A stretch of 37,363 nt of DNA, from NCBI GenBank assembly GCA_028351415.1, contig JAOMJV010000012.1, positions 1-37,363 on the forward strand, given 5' to 3'. Shown in pieces: positions 15,192 to 24,732 of the stretch (within the stretch, counting starts at the first letter, position 1; each line of letters opens with the position of its first letter). Origin of the DNA: Candidatus Nitrosopumilus sp. (GTDB lineage Archaea > Thermoproteota > Nitrososphaeria > Nitrososphaerales > Nitrosopumilaceae). The notes beneath the pieces are model-generated. The model had not been told where the DNA came from and ran no database searches. It saw only the letters and a program-made list of their open reading frames with translations. The position numbers and the translations under genes were made by a program.

Positions 15192-15968
15192 ATGAAAAAA
15201 ATAGAAATTAATCATATTTACAATCAAAATTGTATTGATGGAATGAAATTAATTCCTAAAAATAAAATTGATCTTGTAATCACTGATCCTCCATTTGCTA
15301 TTAATTTTAAAGCAAAAAAAGCCAATTACAATCGAACTGCTTCTAATGTGTTATCTGGATATAATGAAATCAAGCCTGAAGATTACTATGATTTCACATT
15401 CTCTTGGATGAGCGAAGTGTTTCGAATTTTAAAAGATTCTGGTAGCATGTATGTTTTTTCTGGCTGGAATAATCTTAAGGACATTTTATCTGCTCTAGAT
15501 GATGTTGGATTTACAACTATCAATCATATTATTTGGAAATATCAATTTGGGGTTGTGACAAAAAAAAAATTTGTTACTTCTCATTACCATTGTCTTTATG
15601 TTTGCAAAGATGATAAACAACGAAAATTTTTCCCTTTTTCTAGATTCAAAAAAGAGGATAAAACTGAGAATGGTCGCAGTCTTCATTATCGTGATAAAGA
15701 GGATGTTTGGGATATTAAAAGAGAATATTGGACTGGAGATGAAAAAACTCCTACCAAACTTCCATCAGAAATAATTAAAAAATTGTTGGAATACTCTAGT
15801 GAAAAAAAAGATATTGTGTTTGATCCTTTTCTTGGTTCGGGACAAACTGCTGTTGTTAGTAAATCTCTGAATCGTCGTTTTATTGGATTTGAAGTCGTTC
15901 CTGATTATTATAAATTTGCTAAAAAGAGATTGGATAAAGATCTGTATCGAATTAAAAAAACAAAGTAG
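15192..15968 (+). CDS. Orphan beta-class DNA methyltransferase (N6-A or N4-C)
   Basis: The 258-aa protein has motif IV TDPPF at residues 31-35 near the N-terminus and motif I DPFLGSGQT at 211-219 near the C-terminus, with FIGFEV following. That order (IV before I) defines the beta class of amino-methyltransferases. DPPF occurs in both N6-adenine and N4-cytosine enzymes, so the product base is uncertain. I start at ATG 15192, which gives the usual short lead to motif IV. The frame is open back to a GTG at 15123, but that adds a hydrophobic, AT-rich leader unlike the family. No restriction endonuclease gene is adjacent, so it looks solitary. It is transcribed away from the MrfA-like helicase. 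Confidence 0.9.
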   Translation: MKKIEINHIYNQNCIDGMKLIPKNKIDLVITDPPFAINFKAKKANYNRTASNVLSGYNEIKPEDYYDFTFSWMSEVFRILKDSGSMYVFSGWNNLKDILSALDDVGFTTINHIIWKYQFGVVTKKKFVTSHYHCLYVCKDDKQRKFFPFSRFKKEDKTENGRSLHYRDKEDVWDIKREYWTGDEKTPTKLPSEIIKKLLEYSSEKKDIVFDPFLGSGQTAVVSKSLNRRFIGFEVVPDYYKFAKKRLDKDLYRIKKTK

Positions 15969-15971
15969 TTT

Positions 15972-16358
15972 TTATTTTATTTTAGTAGTATCCGTTGTTT
16001 TTTTAGTAGTATCCGTTGTTTTTTTAGTAGTATCCGTTGTTTTTTGACCCATTTTTAAAGAAATTTCTTTTTGAAGTTCTTCATCTGTTTTCCCTTCTGT
16101 TTTAATTCCAGCTGATTTAGATATCATTTCTAATTTTTCCCTTTCTGTTTCAACTGGACCTGAAATTTTTGGTATTTCTTCACTCACTTCTTTCATTTGT
16201 TGTTGAATTTCATTTTTTGCATTATTGTATTCGCTCATAACTTTTCCCATTTTTTTAGCAACTCCTGGAAGTTTTCCTGTTCCTAAAACTAACACAACTG
16301 CAACAAATATGATTATCATCCATTCACTTCCACCTATGTTCAATGAATGCTCTAACAT
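15972..16358 (-). CDS. tatA: Twin-arginine translocase subunit TatA/E
   Basis: The 128-aa protein has the TatA layout: a short N-terminal stretch, one membrane helix at about 12-28 (EWMIIIFVAVVLVLGTGKLP), a Gly-containing hinge, an amphipathic helix (VAKKMGKVMSEYNNAKNEIQ) and a hydrophilic tail. TatA forms the pore for folded-protein export. The C-terminus is three near-identical seven-residue repeats (TTDTTKK), a variable tail that should not affect function. Its stop is 4 nt from the convergent methylase stop. The first residues (MLEHSLNIGG) suggest a TatA of the archaeal two-component Tat system; tatC is not in the window. Confidence 0.93.
   Translation of the reverse strand: MLEHSLNIGGSEWMIIIFVAVVLVLGTGKLPGVAKKMGKVMSEYNNAKNEIQQQMKEVSEEIPKISGPVETEREKLEMISKSAGIKTEGKTDEELQKEISLKMGQKTTDTTKKTTDTTKKTTDTTKIK
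15979..16043. repeat. Three tandem 21-bp repeats within tatA
   Basis: The plus-strand sequence TTAGTAGTATCCGTTGTT recurs three times with T-run spacers at a 21-bp period. Each copy encodes TTDTTKK on the minus strand, so copy-number change keeps frame. It is probably a slippage-prone microrepeat in a tolerant tail. Confidence 0.9.
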
Positions 16359-16436
16359 GTTCAGTTATTTTTTGATTTAAAATTAAACGTAATGTTTCAT
16401 ATTGTGCCTGATTTACTTGTTATTCTAAACAATTAT

Positions 16437-17591
16437 TTATTCACTAATTTTTAACGGCTCTAATTTCTTTCTTGAAATTATTGCCAGTATTGTGATCCCT
16501 ACCCCTATTGTGGCAAATATGATGTATGGTGTTTCATTTCCAAATGATTGAGTTATTGGCCCTCCTATGGTTGGTCCAACTGCCCATCCTAATCCAAAAA
16601 TTGTTTCGTATGCTCCAATAATTTTTCCAGATATGCCTTTTTTTGTTTTACTTAAAATAATTTCTAAGGTCAATGGGAAAAATATGCTAAACCCAAATCC
16701 CATTAAAACTAGAGCAATTCCAAACATGATGATTGAATCTGCAACAACTGATATTGCTAATCCTATTGAAACTGCTAGTGTTGCTGCAATCAAAGTTTGA
16801 CTTGTTTTTTTTGCAAATTTTCCTGCTAATGCAAGCGAAACTACTCGTGAAATCCCAAAAGCAAAATATAGATATAGAATATCTGTTGCACTCATTCCTT
16901 TATCATTAAGAAACGCCGGAAAAATTGTTAAAATTATACCAAATGCTGATGTACAAAAAATTAGTAGTGTAATTACTTCTGGAAATTTTTTCATATCTTT
17001 AATTGCTGAAAAAGAAAATCTTTCATGTTGTTTTTTGATCTTTTTTCTTGATGCTAGTAGTGCAGTAATTATTGCTGCAGCCAAAATGAATGCTGCAATT
17101 TGGAATAATATTCTATATGTAACCTCCATGTTTTCTAAAAATGCTGTACCTATCAGTGGTCCTATCATGAACCCCATTACAAAAAACATTGTAAACCATG
17201 AGATATTTTTCACTCTGTTTTTTTCCGTACTTTCGTTTGAAATAATGGCCTCGCATGGTGGCCAGAAAAATGCATGAGCTATGCCTGTCATTATCCTGAA
17301 CCCCATTATTTCTGGAACAGACTGTGCAATTGATAGAAGATAAATTGATGCTGAGTTGATTGCTGCCCCTACTGCTAGTATGTATGCATTGTTTATTCTA
17401 TCTAACAATATCCCTACAAAAAGTGGGATGAACATGTATGGGACAAAATTTGCTAATCCGATTAAACCTAATTCTGAATATGTTGCACCGATTACATTTT
17501 TTGCAAAAATTGGAAGTATTGGACCATGAAGGCCATATGATATTCCTATGATTAATCCTGTTATGTTTACTAAAATTAAAACTCTATTCAT
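16437..17591 (-). CDS. Major facilitator superfamily transporter
   Basis: The 384-aa protein is a polytopic membrane protein with about 11-12 hydrophobic segments. The MFS loop 2-3 signature is recognisable (GILLDRINNAYILAVGA, about residues 60-76), as is a similar repeat in the second half (GKFAKKTSQTLIAATL, about 256-271). The substrate is unknown; sugar/drug-efflux type (MFS_1) is the broad class. Its ATG overlaps the stop of the upstream UbiE-like methylase by 4 nt (ATGA at 17591-17588), so the two are translationally coupled. That suggests the carrier may act on a product related to the methylase, but nothing proves it. Confidence 0.9.
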   Translation of the reverse strand: MNRVLILVNITGLIIGISYGLHGPILPIFAKNVIGATYSELGLIGLANFVPYMFIPLFVGILLDRINNAYILAVGAAINSASIYLLSIAQSVPEIMGFRIMTGIAHAFFWPPCEAIISNESTEKNRVKNISWFTMFFVMGFMIGPLIGTAFLENMEVTYRILFQIAAFILAAAIITALLASRKKIKKQHERFSFSAIKDMKKFPEVITLLIFCTSAFGIILTIFPAFLNDKGMSATDILYLYFAFGISRVVSLALAGKFAKKTSQTLIAATLAVSIGLAISVVADSIIMFGIALVLMGFGFSIFFPLTLEIILSKTKKGISGKIIGAYETIFGLGWAVGPTIGGPITQSFGNETPYIIFATIGVGITILAIISRKKLEPLKISE

Positions 17592-18280
17592 TTGTAAGCT
17601 GCAACCATTATTGCACCACCCATAAGATCTTTCTCGAATTCAACTCGTGAAAATTTTTCTAATAGCAGTTCTTCTAATTTTTTATTTTGAGGCCATCTTT
17701 GGAATGTACCATACAACGTTCCAAATTTTAATCCTAATCTTCCCCCTGCACTAAATGCCAAAATTGGTAGAATGCATCTTAGATAAAATGCAACTCCTGC
17801 CCTGATGAATCGTTTATCTGGTTTTCCTAAATCTACAATTACCATTCTTCCTTCTTTTTTTAATACTCTGTGAATTTCAGAAATTGCAATTCTTAAACTA
17901 ATTGCATCTCTTAATGAATATCCGCACAATACTGCGTCAAATTCCTCGTCTCTAAATGGAATATGTTCAAAAATACCATTTGCCATGTCTGGAGTTTTTT
18001 CAAAATGTGAACCTGTGTTTTTCAGCATAGGTACTAGAGGATCATAAAGTGTAATTGAAATATCTCCACCTGTAATTTTTAGTGCCGTTTTAGACATATT
18101 TCCAAATCCAGAACCTGCATCCAAAATTTTATTTCCTTTGAATACCCTTCCTGAAATTCCTCGATTTCTATGTTCTACATCTTTGCCTAGTGATATTATT
18201 GAATTAACTTTATCATAAATTGGAATAATTTCTCGAAGTACTTCTATAACTTCACTCCAATAACTACTTCCTAAACCCAA
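17588..18280 (-). CDS. UbiE/MenG-like SAM-dependent methyltransferase
   Basis: The 230-aa protein follows the UbiE/COQ5/MenG pattern: N-terminal IIPIYDKVNSIISLG, SAM motif LDAGSGFGNMS (about 52-62), GYSLRDAISLRIAISEIHRVLKKEGRMVIVDLGKP (motifs II-III), and C-terminal GGAIMVAAYK. That family C-methylates quinone rings, so a menaquinone or related thaumarchaeal quinone is a reasonable substrate. The start is TTG at 18280 (MGLGSSYW). It overlaps the MFS gene by 4 nt and follows psmA by about 50 nt on the same strand. Confidence 0.85.
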   Translation of the reverse strand: MGLGSSYWSEVIEVLREIIPIYDKVNSIISLGKDVEHRNRGISGRVFKGNKILDAGSGFGNMSKTALKITGGDISITLYDPLVPMLKNTGSHFEKTPDMANGIFEHIPFRDEEFDAVLCGYSLRDAISLRIAISEIHRVLKKEGRMVIVDLGKPDKRFIRAGVAFYLRCILPILAFSAGGRLGLKFGTLYGTFQRWPQNKKLEELLLEKFSRVEFEKDLMGGAIMVAAYK

Positions 18281-18329
18281 ATTTATTTTCTCCTTGTATC
18301 TAATTGAATATTTTTCAAATCTAAAATTT

Positions 18330-19055
18330 TTATTCGTTTGTAAACTTTGATACGTTTTTAGAATAGTTTTCTAAATCTGCCTCTGAAACTTTTTCAAATA
18401 CTTTTGATTCTGATGTGACTTTGGCCATTTTTACATTTTTAATTTCATCTTTTACTTCTGCTTTGATGTTGATTGATGCAATAGCTAATGCTGCTGCATC
18501 TTCTAAACTCATATCTGGATTATAATTTTTTTCTAAAAATGCATTTACTTCATCAGCTCCTGCTCCTATTGCAACTGCTGTAAATTGTACATAAGTTCCA
18601 CTAGGATCTACTACGTATACTGATTCACCTTTTTGATCAATTCCTGCAATAATCATAGAAACACCATTTGGACGTACTCCGCCATATTGTGTAAATTGAT
18701 GAGCCGTGTCTGCCAAATATTTTGCAACTGTTGCAATTTCTACTGATTCATCGTATGTCATTCTGTTACCTTGTGAAAATGCTCTTGCGCTATCTACTTG
18801 AACGCGTGCATCTGGAATGTATCCTGCTGCTGCAACGCCTATATGATAATCTACTTGAAAAATTTTCTGTGTAATATTTTTTGTTTGTAATGCTCTTGCT
18901 TTTTCCTCAACTGCCATGACCACTCCTTGTTTAGTACTAATTCCAATTGCTAATGTTCCTCTTTTTACGGTCTCAATAGCGTATTCTACTTGATATATTC
19001 TACCGTCTGGAGAATACATTGTAGGTGTCATATCGTAACCTCGTGATGCCATCAT
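18330..19055 (-). CDS. psmA: Proteasome subunit alpha
   Basis: The 241-aa protein carries the alpha-type N-terminal extension with GYDMTPTMYSPDGRIYQVEYA (about residues 6-26), which forms the gate of the 20S ring, followed by the ETVKRGTLAIGI fold entry. It lacks the beta-type N-terminal Thr after a propeptide, so it is the non-catalytic alpha subunit. Length is normal. Tandem ATG codons begin the gene (19055 and 19052), and which is used is unclear. It is divergent from glutamate dehydrogenase, with 132 bp between them. Confidence 0.97.
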   Translation of the reverse strand: MMASRGYDMTPTMYSPDGRIYQVEYAIETVKRGTLAIGISTKQGVVMAVEEKARALQTKNITQKIFQVDYHIGVAAAGYIPDARVQVDSARAFSQGNRMTYDESVEIATVAKYLADTAHQFTQYGGVRPNGVSMIIAGIDQKGESVYVVDPSGTYVQFTAVAIGAGADEVNAFLEKNYNPDMSLEDAAALAIASINIKAEVKDEIKNVKMAKVTSESKVFEKVSEADLENYSKNVSKFTNE

Positions 19056-19154
19056 GATATCACAACTTTATTCTCAGTCAATTTAAGGGTAATTGTCTCT
19101 AGTTTATTGTAATTTTATTTCTTAAAAATTTCGATCTCTTTTTTTGAACCAAAC

Positions 19155-19163
19155 TTATATAAT
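19155..19163 (+). promoter_or_regulatory. TATA box of the glutamate dehydrogenase gene
   Basis: TTATATAAT at 19155-19163, preceded by a purine/C-rich AACCAAAC that could serve as a BRE. The centre is about 29 nt from the ATG at 19188, giving a near-leaderless mRNA. This is one of the clearest promoters in the window. Confidence 0.65.
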
Positions 19164-19187
19164 CTGAATACTATTTTTATCGTAATT

Positions 19188-20462
19188 ATGGTAAAGTCCG
19201 ATCCATTTGCAAATGCAACTAAACAAGTTAATGATGCTTGTGATGTTTTAGGCATTACCGATAAAGGCATTCGTGAATACCTTGCAATGCCAAATAAAAT
19301 GTTGAGAGTTAAGATCCCTGTTAAAATGGATAATGGAAAAATTAGAGTATTTACTGGTTTTAGAAGTCAACATAATAACGATAGAGGTCCATACAAAGGA
19401 GGTATCCGTTACTTTAATCCTGAAGGCGGTGTTGAATATATGGAAAGAGAAGTTATGGCACTTTCTTCATGGATGACCTGGAAATGTGCAATTGTTGATG
19501 TTCCTTTTGGTGGTGGAAAAGGTGCAATCTATGTTAATCCAAAAACTGAAAAACTTAGCGATGGTGAAATGGAGAGACTAACAAGAGGATTTGCTTTTAA
19601 AATTTCTGAAATCATTGGACCTGAAAAAGATATTCCTGCTCCTGATGTTTACACAACTGGTAGAGAAATGACCCAAATTATGGATACTTTTAGCAAATTA
19701 AATGGAAACAAACATTCGCCTGGCGTGATTACGGGAAAACCAATTTCAATGGGTGGTTCTTTGGCAAGAAATGTTGCAACTGGATTAGGAACGGCATACA
19801 CTGCAAGAGCTGCAGCAAAAATTTTGAAAATTAATTTAAAAGGTGCAAAAGTAGTTTTACAAGGATTTGGCAATGCATCTACATTTGCTGGTGAATATCT
19901 AGAAAAAATGGGTGCAATTATGGTTGGTGTTAGTGATTCAAAAGGTTCTATTTTAATTCCAAAAGGTGCTAAAGTCAGTAAAATTTTAGAACATAAACAA
20001 AAAACTGGCTCTGTTCTAGATTTTCCTGGAAGTAAAAAAGTGTCTACTGAAGAACTACTAACTGCAAAATGTGATATTTTGGTTCCTGGAGCTTTAGAAA
20101 ATCAGATCACTGCCGCAATTGCAAAAAAACTTAATTGTAAAATTATTGCTGAAGCTGCAAATGGTCCAACATTACCTGAAGCAGATCCTATTATTGAAAA
20201 GAAAAAAATTCTTGTCGTTCCTGATATTTTAGCTAATTCTGGCGGTGTTTGTATTTCTTATTTGGAATGGGTTCAAAATAATATGGGCTATTATTGGAGT
20301 TTTGATGAAGTGGCATCTAAGATGGAGAAAAATATCACACAAGGATTCAAGGATACATATGCATTATCTAAAAAACACAAGATTGACATGCGTAAGGCTG
20401 CAATGGTTTTGGCAGTTGAACGTGTTCTAGAAGCATTTAACCAAAAAGGCATTTGGCCTTAA
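19188..20462 (+). CDS. gdhA: Glutamate dehydrogenase (Glu/Leu/Phe/Val family)
   Basis: The 424-aa enzyme reversibly aminates 2-oxoglutarate to glutamate, the main ammonia entry point for biomass beside glutamine synthetase. Motifs include GPYKGGIRY (substrate), MTWKCAIVDVPFGGGKGAI with the catalytic Lys, PAPDVYTTGREM, the dinucleotide-binding VVLQGFGNASTFAGE, and late ANGPTLPEAD. Size is typical of hexameric archaeal GDH. Cofactor preference is not evident. A strong TATA box precedes it. The amidotransferase gene follows after 37 nt with its own possible promoter. Confidence 0.96.
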   Translation: MVKSDPFANATKQVNDACDVLGITDKGIREYLAMPNKMLRVKIPVKMDNGKIRVFTGFRSQHNNDRGPYKGGIRYFNPEGGVEYMEREVMALSSWMTWKCAIVDVPFGGGKGAIYVNPKTEKLSDGEMERLTRGFAFKISEIIGPEKDIPAPDVYTTGREMTQIMDTFSKLNGNKHSPGVITGKPISMGGSLARNVATGLGTAYTARAAAKILKINLKGAKVVLQGFGNASTFAGEYLEKMGAIMVGVSDSKGSILIPKGAKVSKILEHKQKTGSVLDFPGSKKVSTEELLTAKCDILVPGALENQITAAIAKKLNCKIIAEAANGPTLPEADPIIEKKKILVVPDILANSGGVCISYLEWVQNNMGYYWSFDEVASKMEKNITQGFKDTYALSKKHKIDMRKAAMVLAVERVLEAFNQKGIWP

Positions 20463-20499
20463 TTAAATCCATTTTCATAATTTCTATTTAATCTACATT

Positions 20500-21183
20500 A
20501 TGTCGAATGTTCTATTAGTACAAAATACTAAATCTGAAGGCTCTGGATATTTGGGAAAATTATTGGCTGATGATGGTTTTGATATTATTTCAGTTAATGC
20601 AAAACATGAGAAAATTCCTGAAAATAAATTTTCATTTGTAGTAATTTTAGGCGCTCCTCAAAGTGCTAATGATGATTTACTTTATCTCCGAGAAGAAGAA
20701 AAACTAATCAAAAATTATGTTGAAGATGATATCCCTGTTTTAGGAATTTGTTTGGGATCACAACTAATTGCAAAAACTTTTGGTGCTAAAGTCTACAAGG
20801 GACCCAAAAAAGAAATTGGGTTTTATCATGATCTTATGATCCCCGATAATTCTAAACTATTTCATGGATTCAAAAACCCCTTCACTGTATTTCATTGGCA
20901 TGGTGATACTTTTGATTTACCTGTTGGTGCTACTCAATTGGTATTATCTAAAAATTATTCAAATCAGGCATTTCAATACAAATCTGCAGTTGGTCTACAA
21001 TTTCACCTTGAAGTGAATGAGGACATGGTAAATCTTTGGCTCGATAAAACTGAAGAAAAATTACGAGAAATTCCATATATTGATCCTCTAAAAATTCGAT
21101 TAGATATTGATAAAAATATTTCTATTGTTAAATCAAATATGGAAATTTTTTACAATAATTTTAAATCTGTATTTGCGCTTTGA
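20500..21183 (+). CDS. Class I glutamine amidotransferase (GMP-synthase-like)
   Basis: The 227-aa stand-alone GATase1 has a complete triad: the nucleophile C84 in LGICLGSQL, then H169 and E171 in QFHLE. Oxyanion residues VILGAPQSAND fit the GuaA-related subgroup. Such free-standing proteins hydrolyse glutamine or a gamma-glutamyl compound; no synthetase partner is adjacent. Its position after glutamate dehydrogenase suggests a nitrogen-metabolism role, but that is inference. The C-terminal 50 residues are helical and not part of the core domain. Confidence 0.88.
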   Translation: MSNVLLVQNTKSEGSGYLGKLLADDGFDIISVNAKHEKIPENKFSFVVILGAPQSANDDLLYLREEEKLIKNYVEDDIPVLGICLGSQLIAKTFGAKVYKGPKKEIGFYHDLMIPDNSKLFHGFKNPFTVFHWHGDTFDLPVGATQLVLSKNYSNQAFQYKSAVGLQFHLEVNEDMVNLWLDKTEEKLREIPYIDPLKIRLDIDKNISIVKSNMEIFYNNFKSVFAL

Positions 21184-21225
21184 CCAAAGTTTAATATATT
21201 GAGTTTTGATTTCATCGATCGAACG

Positions 21226-23346
21226 ATGACTGTTGTGAATAAACTTTTTGAAGAAACGATTCAAACCGATCACAAAGTCATTACTGAAGAATTATCCAAG
21301 TCTATTCTCAAAACTTATGGAATTAAAGTTCCGCCTTATGCCCTGGCAACATCTGCGTCTGAGGCTGTAAAACAAGCAAAAAAAATTGGTTTTCCACTTG
21401 TAATGAAAGTAGTATCTCCACAAATTTTACACAAAACCGATGTTGGTGGCGTTAAAGTTGGAATTAACGATATTGCTGATGTTAAGAAAACATTTGATGA
21501 TATGTTTAACCGACTTTCTAAAAAGAAAGGTGTTGATGTTAAAGGCATTCTTTTGGAGAAAATGGTTCCAAAAGATGGTGTTGAATTAATTGTTGGTATT
21601 CAAAATGATCCTCAATTTGGTCCGATGATTATGGTTGGACTAGGTGGAATTATGACTGAAGTTTTCAAAGATGTTGCATTTAGAATGCTTCCAATTACAA
21701 CATCTGATGCAAAATCTATGCTCAATGAACTAAAGGGTTCAAAACTTCTAAAAGGATTTCGTGGCAGTGCCCCGATTGATCTAAACATGATTTCAAAAGC
21801 ACTTGTACAAATTGGAAAAATGGGTGTTGATAATGCAGATTATGTCAACAGTATTGATTTTAATCCTGTAATTGTATATCCAAAATCTTACTTTGTAGTA
21901 GACGCAAAAATTATTCTTAATAATGAATTAAAAAAGAATTCAATCTCAAAAGCAAAACCAAACACAACATCCATGGAGTCATTCTTTACTCCAAAATCTG
22001 TTGCGTTAGTTGGTGCATCTGCAACACCTGGAAAAATTGGTAATTCTGTATTAGATGCACTTGGAAAACAAGATTACAAAGGTAAAGTATACCCAATTAA
22101 TCCTAAACAAACCTCTATTCTTGGACTCAAGTGTTATCCTTCTTTGGATGCAATAAATGAAAAAATTGATCTTGTTGTTATTTGTGTTGATCTTTCCGCA
22201 TGTGGTGAAATTATGAAAACTTGTGCAAAGAAAGGAATCCATAATGTTGTAATTGTTTCCGGTGGCGGAAAAGAACTTGGTGGTGATAGAGCTACGATGG
22301 AAGCTGAAGTGAAAGAATTATCTTTAAAACACAAAATTCGTGTAATCGGTCCTAATTGTATTGGAATGTTTAATGCAGCAAATAGACTTGATTGTGCATT
22401 CCAAGGACAAGAAAGAATGGTACGTTCAAAATTAGGACATGTTGCATTCTTCTCACAAAGTGGAACTATGGGAATTAGTATGTTGGAAAGTGCTGATTTG
22501 TTTGGTTTGTCAAAAATGATTAGTTTTGGTAATCGTTCTGATGTTGATGAAGCTGATATGATTTGGTATGCTGCAAATGATCCTCAAACTAAAGTAATTG
22601 GATTATACGTTGAAGGATTTGGGGATGGTAGAAAATTCATCAATACAGCTAAACGTGTAATGAAAGTTCACAAGAAACCTATTGTTATCTGGAAAAGTGG
22701 AAGAACTAGTGCTGGTGCAAAACAAGCTGCATCTCATACTGGTTCTCTTGGTGGTTCAAATGCAATGATTATGGGTGCATTCAAACAAGCAGGAATTATT
22801 TCAGTTGATAGTTATCAGGAATTAGTTGGAGTCTTAAAAGCACTAGCTTGGCAACCTGCAGCAAAAGGTAATCGTGTTGCTATGACTAGTAATGGTGCTG
22901 GTCCTATGATTGGCGGAATTGATCAATTAGAAAGACTAGGTCTTACAATTGGAAATCTTTCACCAAAAATTCGTAAAAACATAAAAGATCATTTCCCACC
23001 TGCTGTTCCAATTCATAACGGTAATCCTGCAGATGTAGGTGGTGGTGCAACTGCTGATGATTATAATTTTGTCCTTGAACAATTTTTAGATGAAAATAAT
23101 GTTGATATTGCTATGCCATGGTTTGTATTCCAAGACGATCCTCTTCAGGAAACAATTGTTGATTATTTATCTACCCTTTCAAAGAAACAGAAGAAACCAA
23201 TTATTGCTGGTGGTAACGGTGGTCCGTATACTGAAAAAATGATAAAATTAATTGAGCAACATAATGTCCCAGTTTATCAAGACCTTAGAACTTGGGTTGC
23301 AGCTGCCTCTGCATTAGCTCAATGGGGTAAAACTCGCGGTAAATAG
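21226..23346 (+). CDS. ADP-forming acyl-CoA synthetase, likely 3-hydroxypropionyl-CoA synthetase
   Basis: The 706-aa enzyme joins an ATP-grasp half (about residues 20-225; [36 protein letters not shown]) to a CoA-binding/ligase half (from [18 protein letters not shown], with SHTGSLGG carrying the phospho-His candidate). The beta half precedes the alpha half, reversed from many bacterial and euryarchaeal fusions. A crotonase follows after 36 nt. In Nitrosopumilus maritimus the same gene pair encodes 3-hydroxypropionyl-CoA synthetase (ADP-forming) and 3-hydroxypropionyl-CoA dehydratase/crotonyl-CoA hydratase of the energy-efficient 3HP/4HB cycle, so I assign that substrate by family and synteny. 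4-Hydroxybutyrate is the alternative. ATG 21226 fits the TATA-like TTAATATATT at 21191; a TTG at 21199 is the other start. Confidence 0.9.
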   Translation: MTVVNKLFEETIQTDHKVITEELSKSILKTYGIKVPPYALATSASEAVKQAKKIGFPLVMKVVSPQILHKTDVGGVKVGINDIADVKKTFDDMFNRLSKKKGVDVKGILLEKMVPKDGVELIVGIQNDPQFGPMIMVGLGGIMTEVFKDVAFRMLPITTSDAKSMLNELKGSKLLKGFRGSAPIDLNMISKALVQIGKMGVDNADYVNSIDFNPVIVYPKSYFVVDAKIILNNELKKNSISKAKPNTTSMESFFTPKSVALVGASATPGKIGNSVLDALGKQDYKGKVYPINPKQTSILGLKCYPSLDAINEKIDLVVICVDLSACGEIMKTCAKKGIHNVVIVSGGGKELGGDRATMEAEVKELSLKHKIRVIGPNCIGMFNAANRLDCAFQGQERMVRSKLGHVAFFSQSGTMGISMLESADLFGLSKMISFGNRSDVDEADMIWYAANDPQTKVIGLYVEGFGDGRKFINTAKRVMKVHKKPIVIWKSGRTSAGAKQAASHTGSLGGSNAMIMGAFKQAGIISVDSYQELVGVLKALAWQPAAKGNRVAMTSNGAGPMIGGIDQLERLGLTIGNLSPKIRKNIKDHFPPAVPIHNGNPADVGGGATADDYNFVLEQFLDENNVDIAMPWFVFQDDPLQETIVDYLSTLSKKQKKPIIAGGNGGPYTEKMIKLIEQHNVPVYQDLRTWVAAASALAQWGKTRGK

Positions 23347-24144
<798 letters not shown>

Positions 24145-24155
24145 GCTATTTCTGA

Positions 24156-24180
24156 CTCTTTTTTATTTTTATTATTTGTT
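24156..24180 (+). terminator. T-rich terminator after the crotonase gene
   Basis: A run of T residues broken by single A and C lies 12 nt after the crotonase stop codon, typical of archaeal U-tract termination. The next gene has its own TATA box. Confidence 0.5.
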
Positions 24181-24250
24181 AAACCTGGTAGATTACTAGT
24201 ATGTTAAAGAGGAAAAGCTTATTATATTTTAAAATTAGTTTTTGATCATA

Positions 24251-24601
24251 ATGGCAACTGAACAAACACAAAAAATGGTTACAGTTACTGCAAAAGCAGC
24301 TGAGAAAATTCATGAATTCATGAAAGAAGAAGCCGAATCCCCTGAATACTTACGAGTATATGTTCAAGGTGGAGGTTGTTCTGGACTATCTTATGGAATG
24401 GGCTTTGAAAAAGCACCAGAAGAAGATGATTTAGTTCTTACAGAAAATGGAGTAAAACTCTTAGTTGATAGCTACAGTGTTGATCATTTACAAGGTGCAA
24501 ACGTTGACTATATTGAAAGCCTAATGGGATCTGGATTTAAAATTAACAATCCAAATGTTACAAAATCCTGTTCATGTGGTCACTCATTTAGTACTGAATA
24601 A
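24251..24601 (+). CDS. IscA/HesB-type iron-sulfur assembly protein
   Basis: The 116-aa A-type carrier has the three conserved cysteines: C43 in GGGCSG, and C107 and C109 in CSCGHSF near the C-terminus, with DYIESLMGSGF between them. A-type proteins pass Fe-S clusters to apo-enzymes. The ATG at 24251 follows a TATA-like TTATTATATTTT near 24218-24229 at leaderless distance. A TTG three codons upstream is less likely. It is a single-gene unit ended by a T-rich tract. Confidence 0.95.
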   Translation: MATEQTQKMVTVTAKAAEKIHEFMKEEAESPEYLRVYVQGGGCSGLSYGMGFEKAPEEDDLVLTENGVKLLVDSYSVDHLQGANVDYIESLMGSGFKINNPNVTKSCSCGHSFSTE

Positions 24602-24608
24602 ACCCGTA

Positions 24609-24632
24609 ATTTTATTTTTATTTTTATTTTCC
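24609..24632 (+). terminator. T-rich terminator after the IscA-like gene
   Basis: T4-5 A repeats run from 24609 to 24632, starting 7 nt after the stop codon. This fits U-tract termination before the dnaG promoter. Confidence 0.5.
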
Positions 24633-24715
24633 TTAGCATTTGCTATGTTGAAAATTTACTCATTATTTTGCGATACCCTCATATATCGTAAATTGGAATT
24701 TCATTTATAATGATA

Positions 24716-24724
24716 AAGGAGATC
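24716..24724 (+). promoter_or_regulatory. Shine-Dalgarno site of dnaG
   Basis: AAGGAGATC ends 8 nt before the dnaG ATG at 24733 and matches the anti-SD end of archaeal 16S rRNA. Several nearby genes look leaderless instead. A TATA-like ATATATC near 24681-24687 would give a leader of about 25 nt that contains this site. Confidence 0.6.
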
Positions 24725-24732
24725 AATAATTT

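Noticed and set aside
12588-15968. DISARM or BREX-type defence island (DUF1998 helicase plus DNA methylase)
   Set aside because: Only two genes fit. The helicase is a fused MrfA/Hrq1-like protein, and no DrmA-C, PglZ, nuclease or phospholipase gene is nearby.
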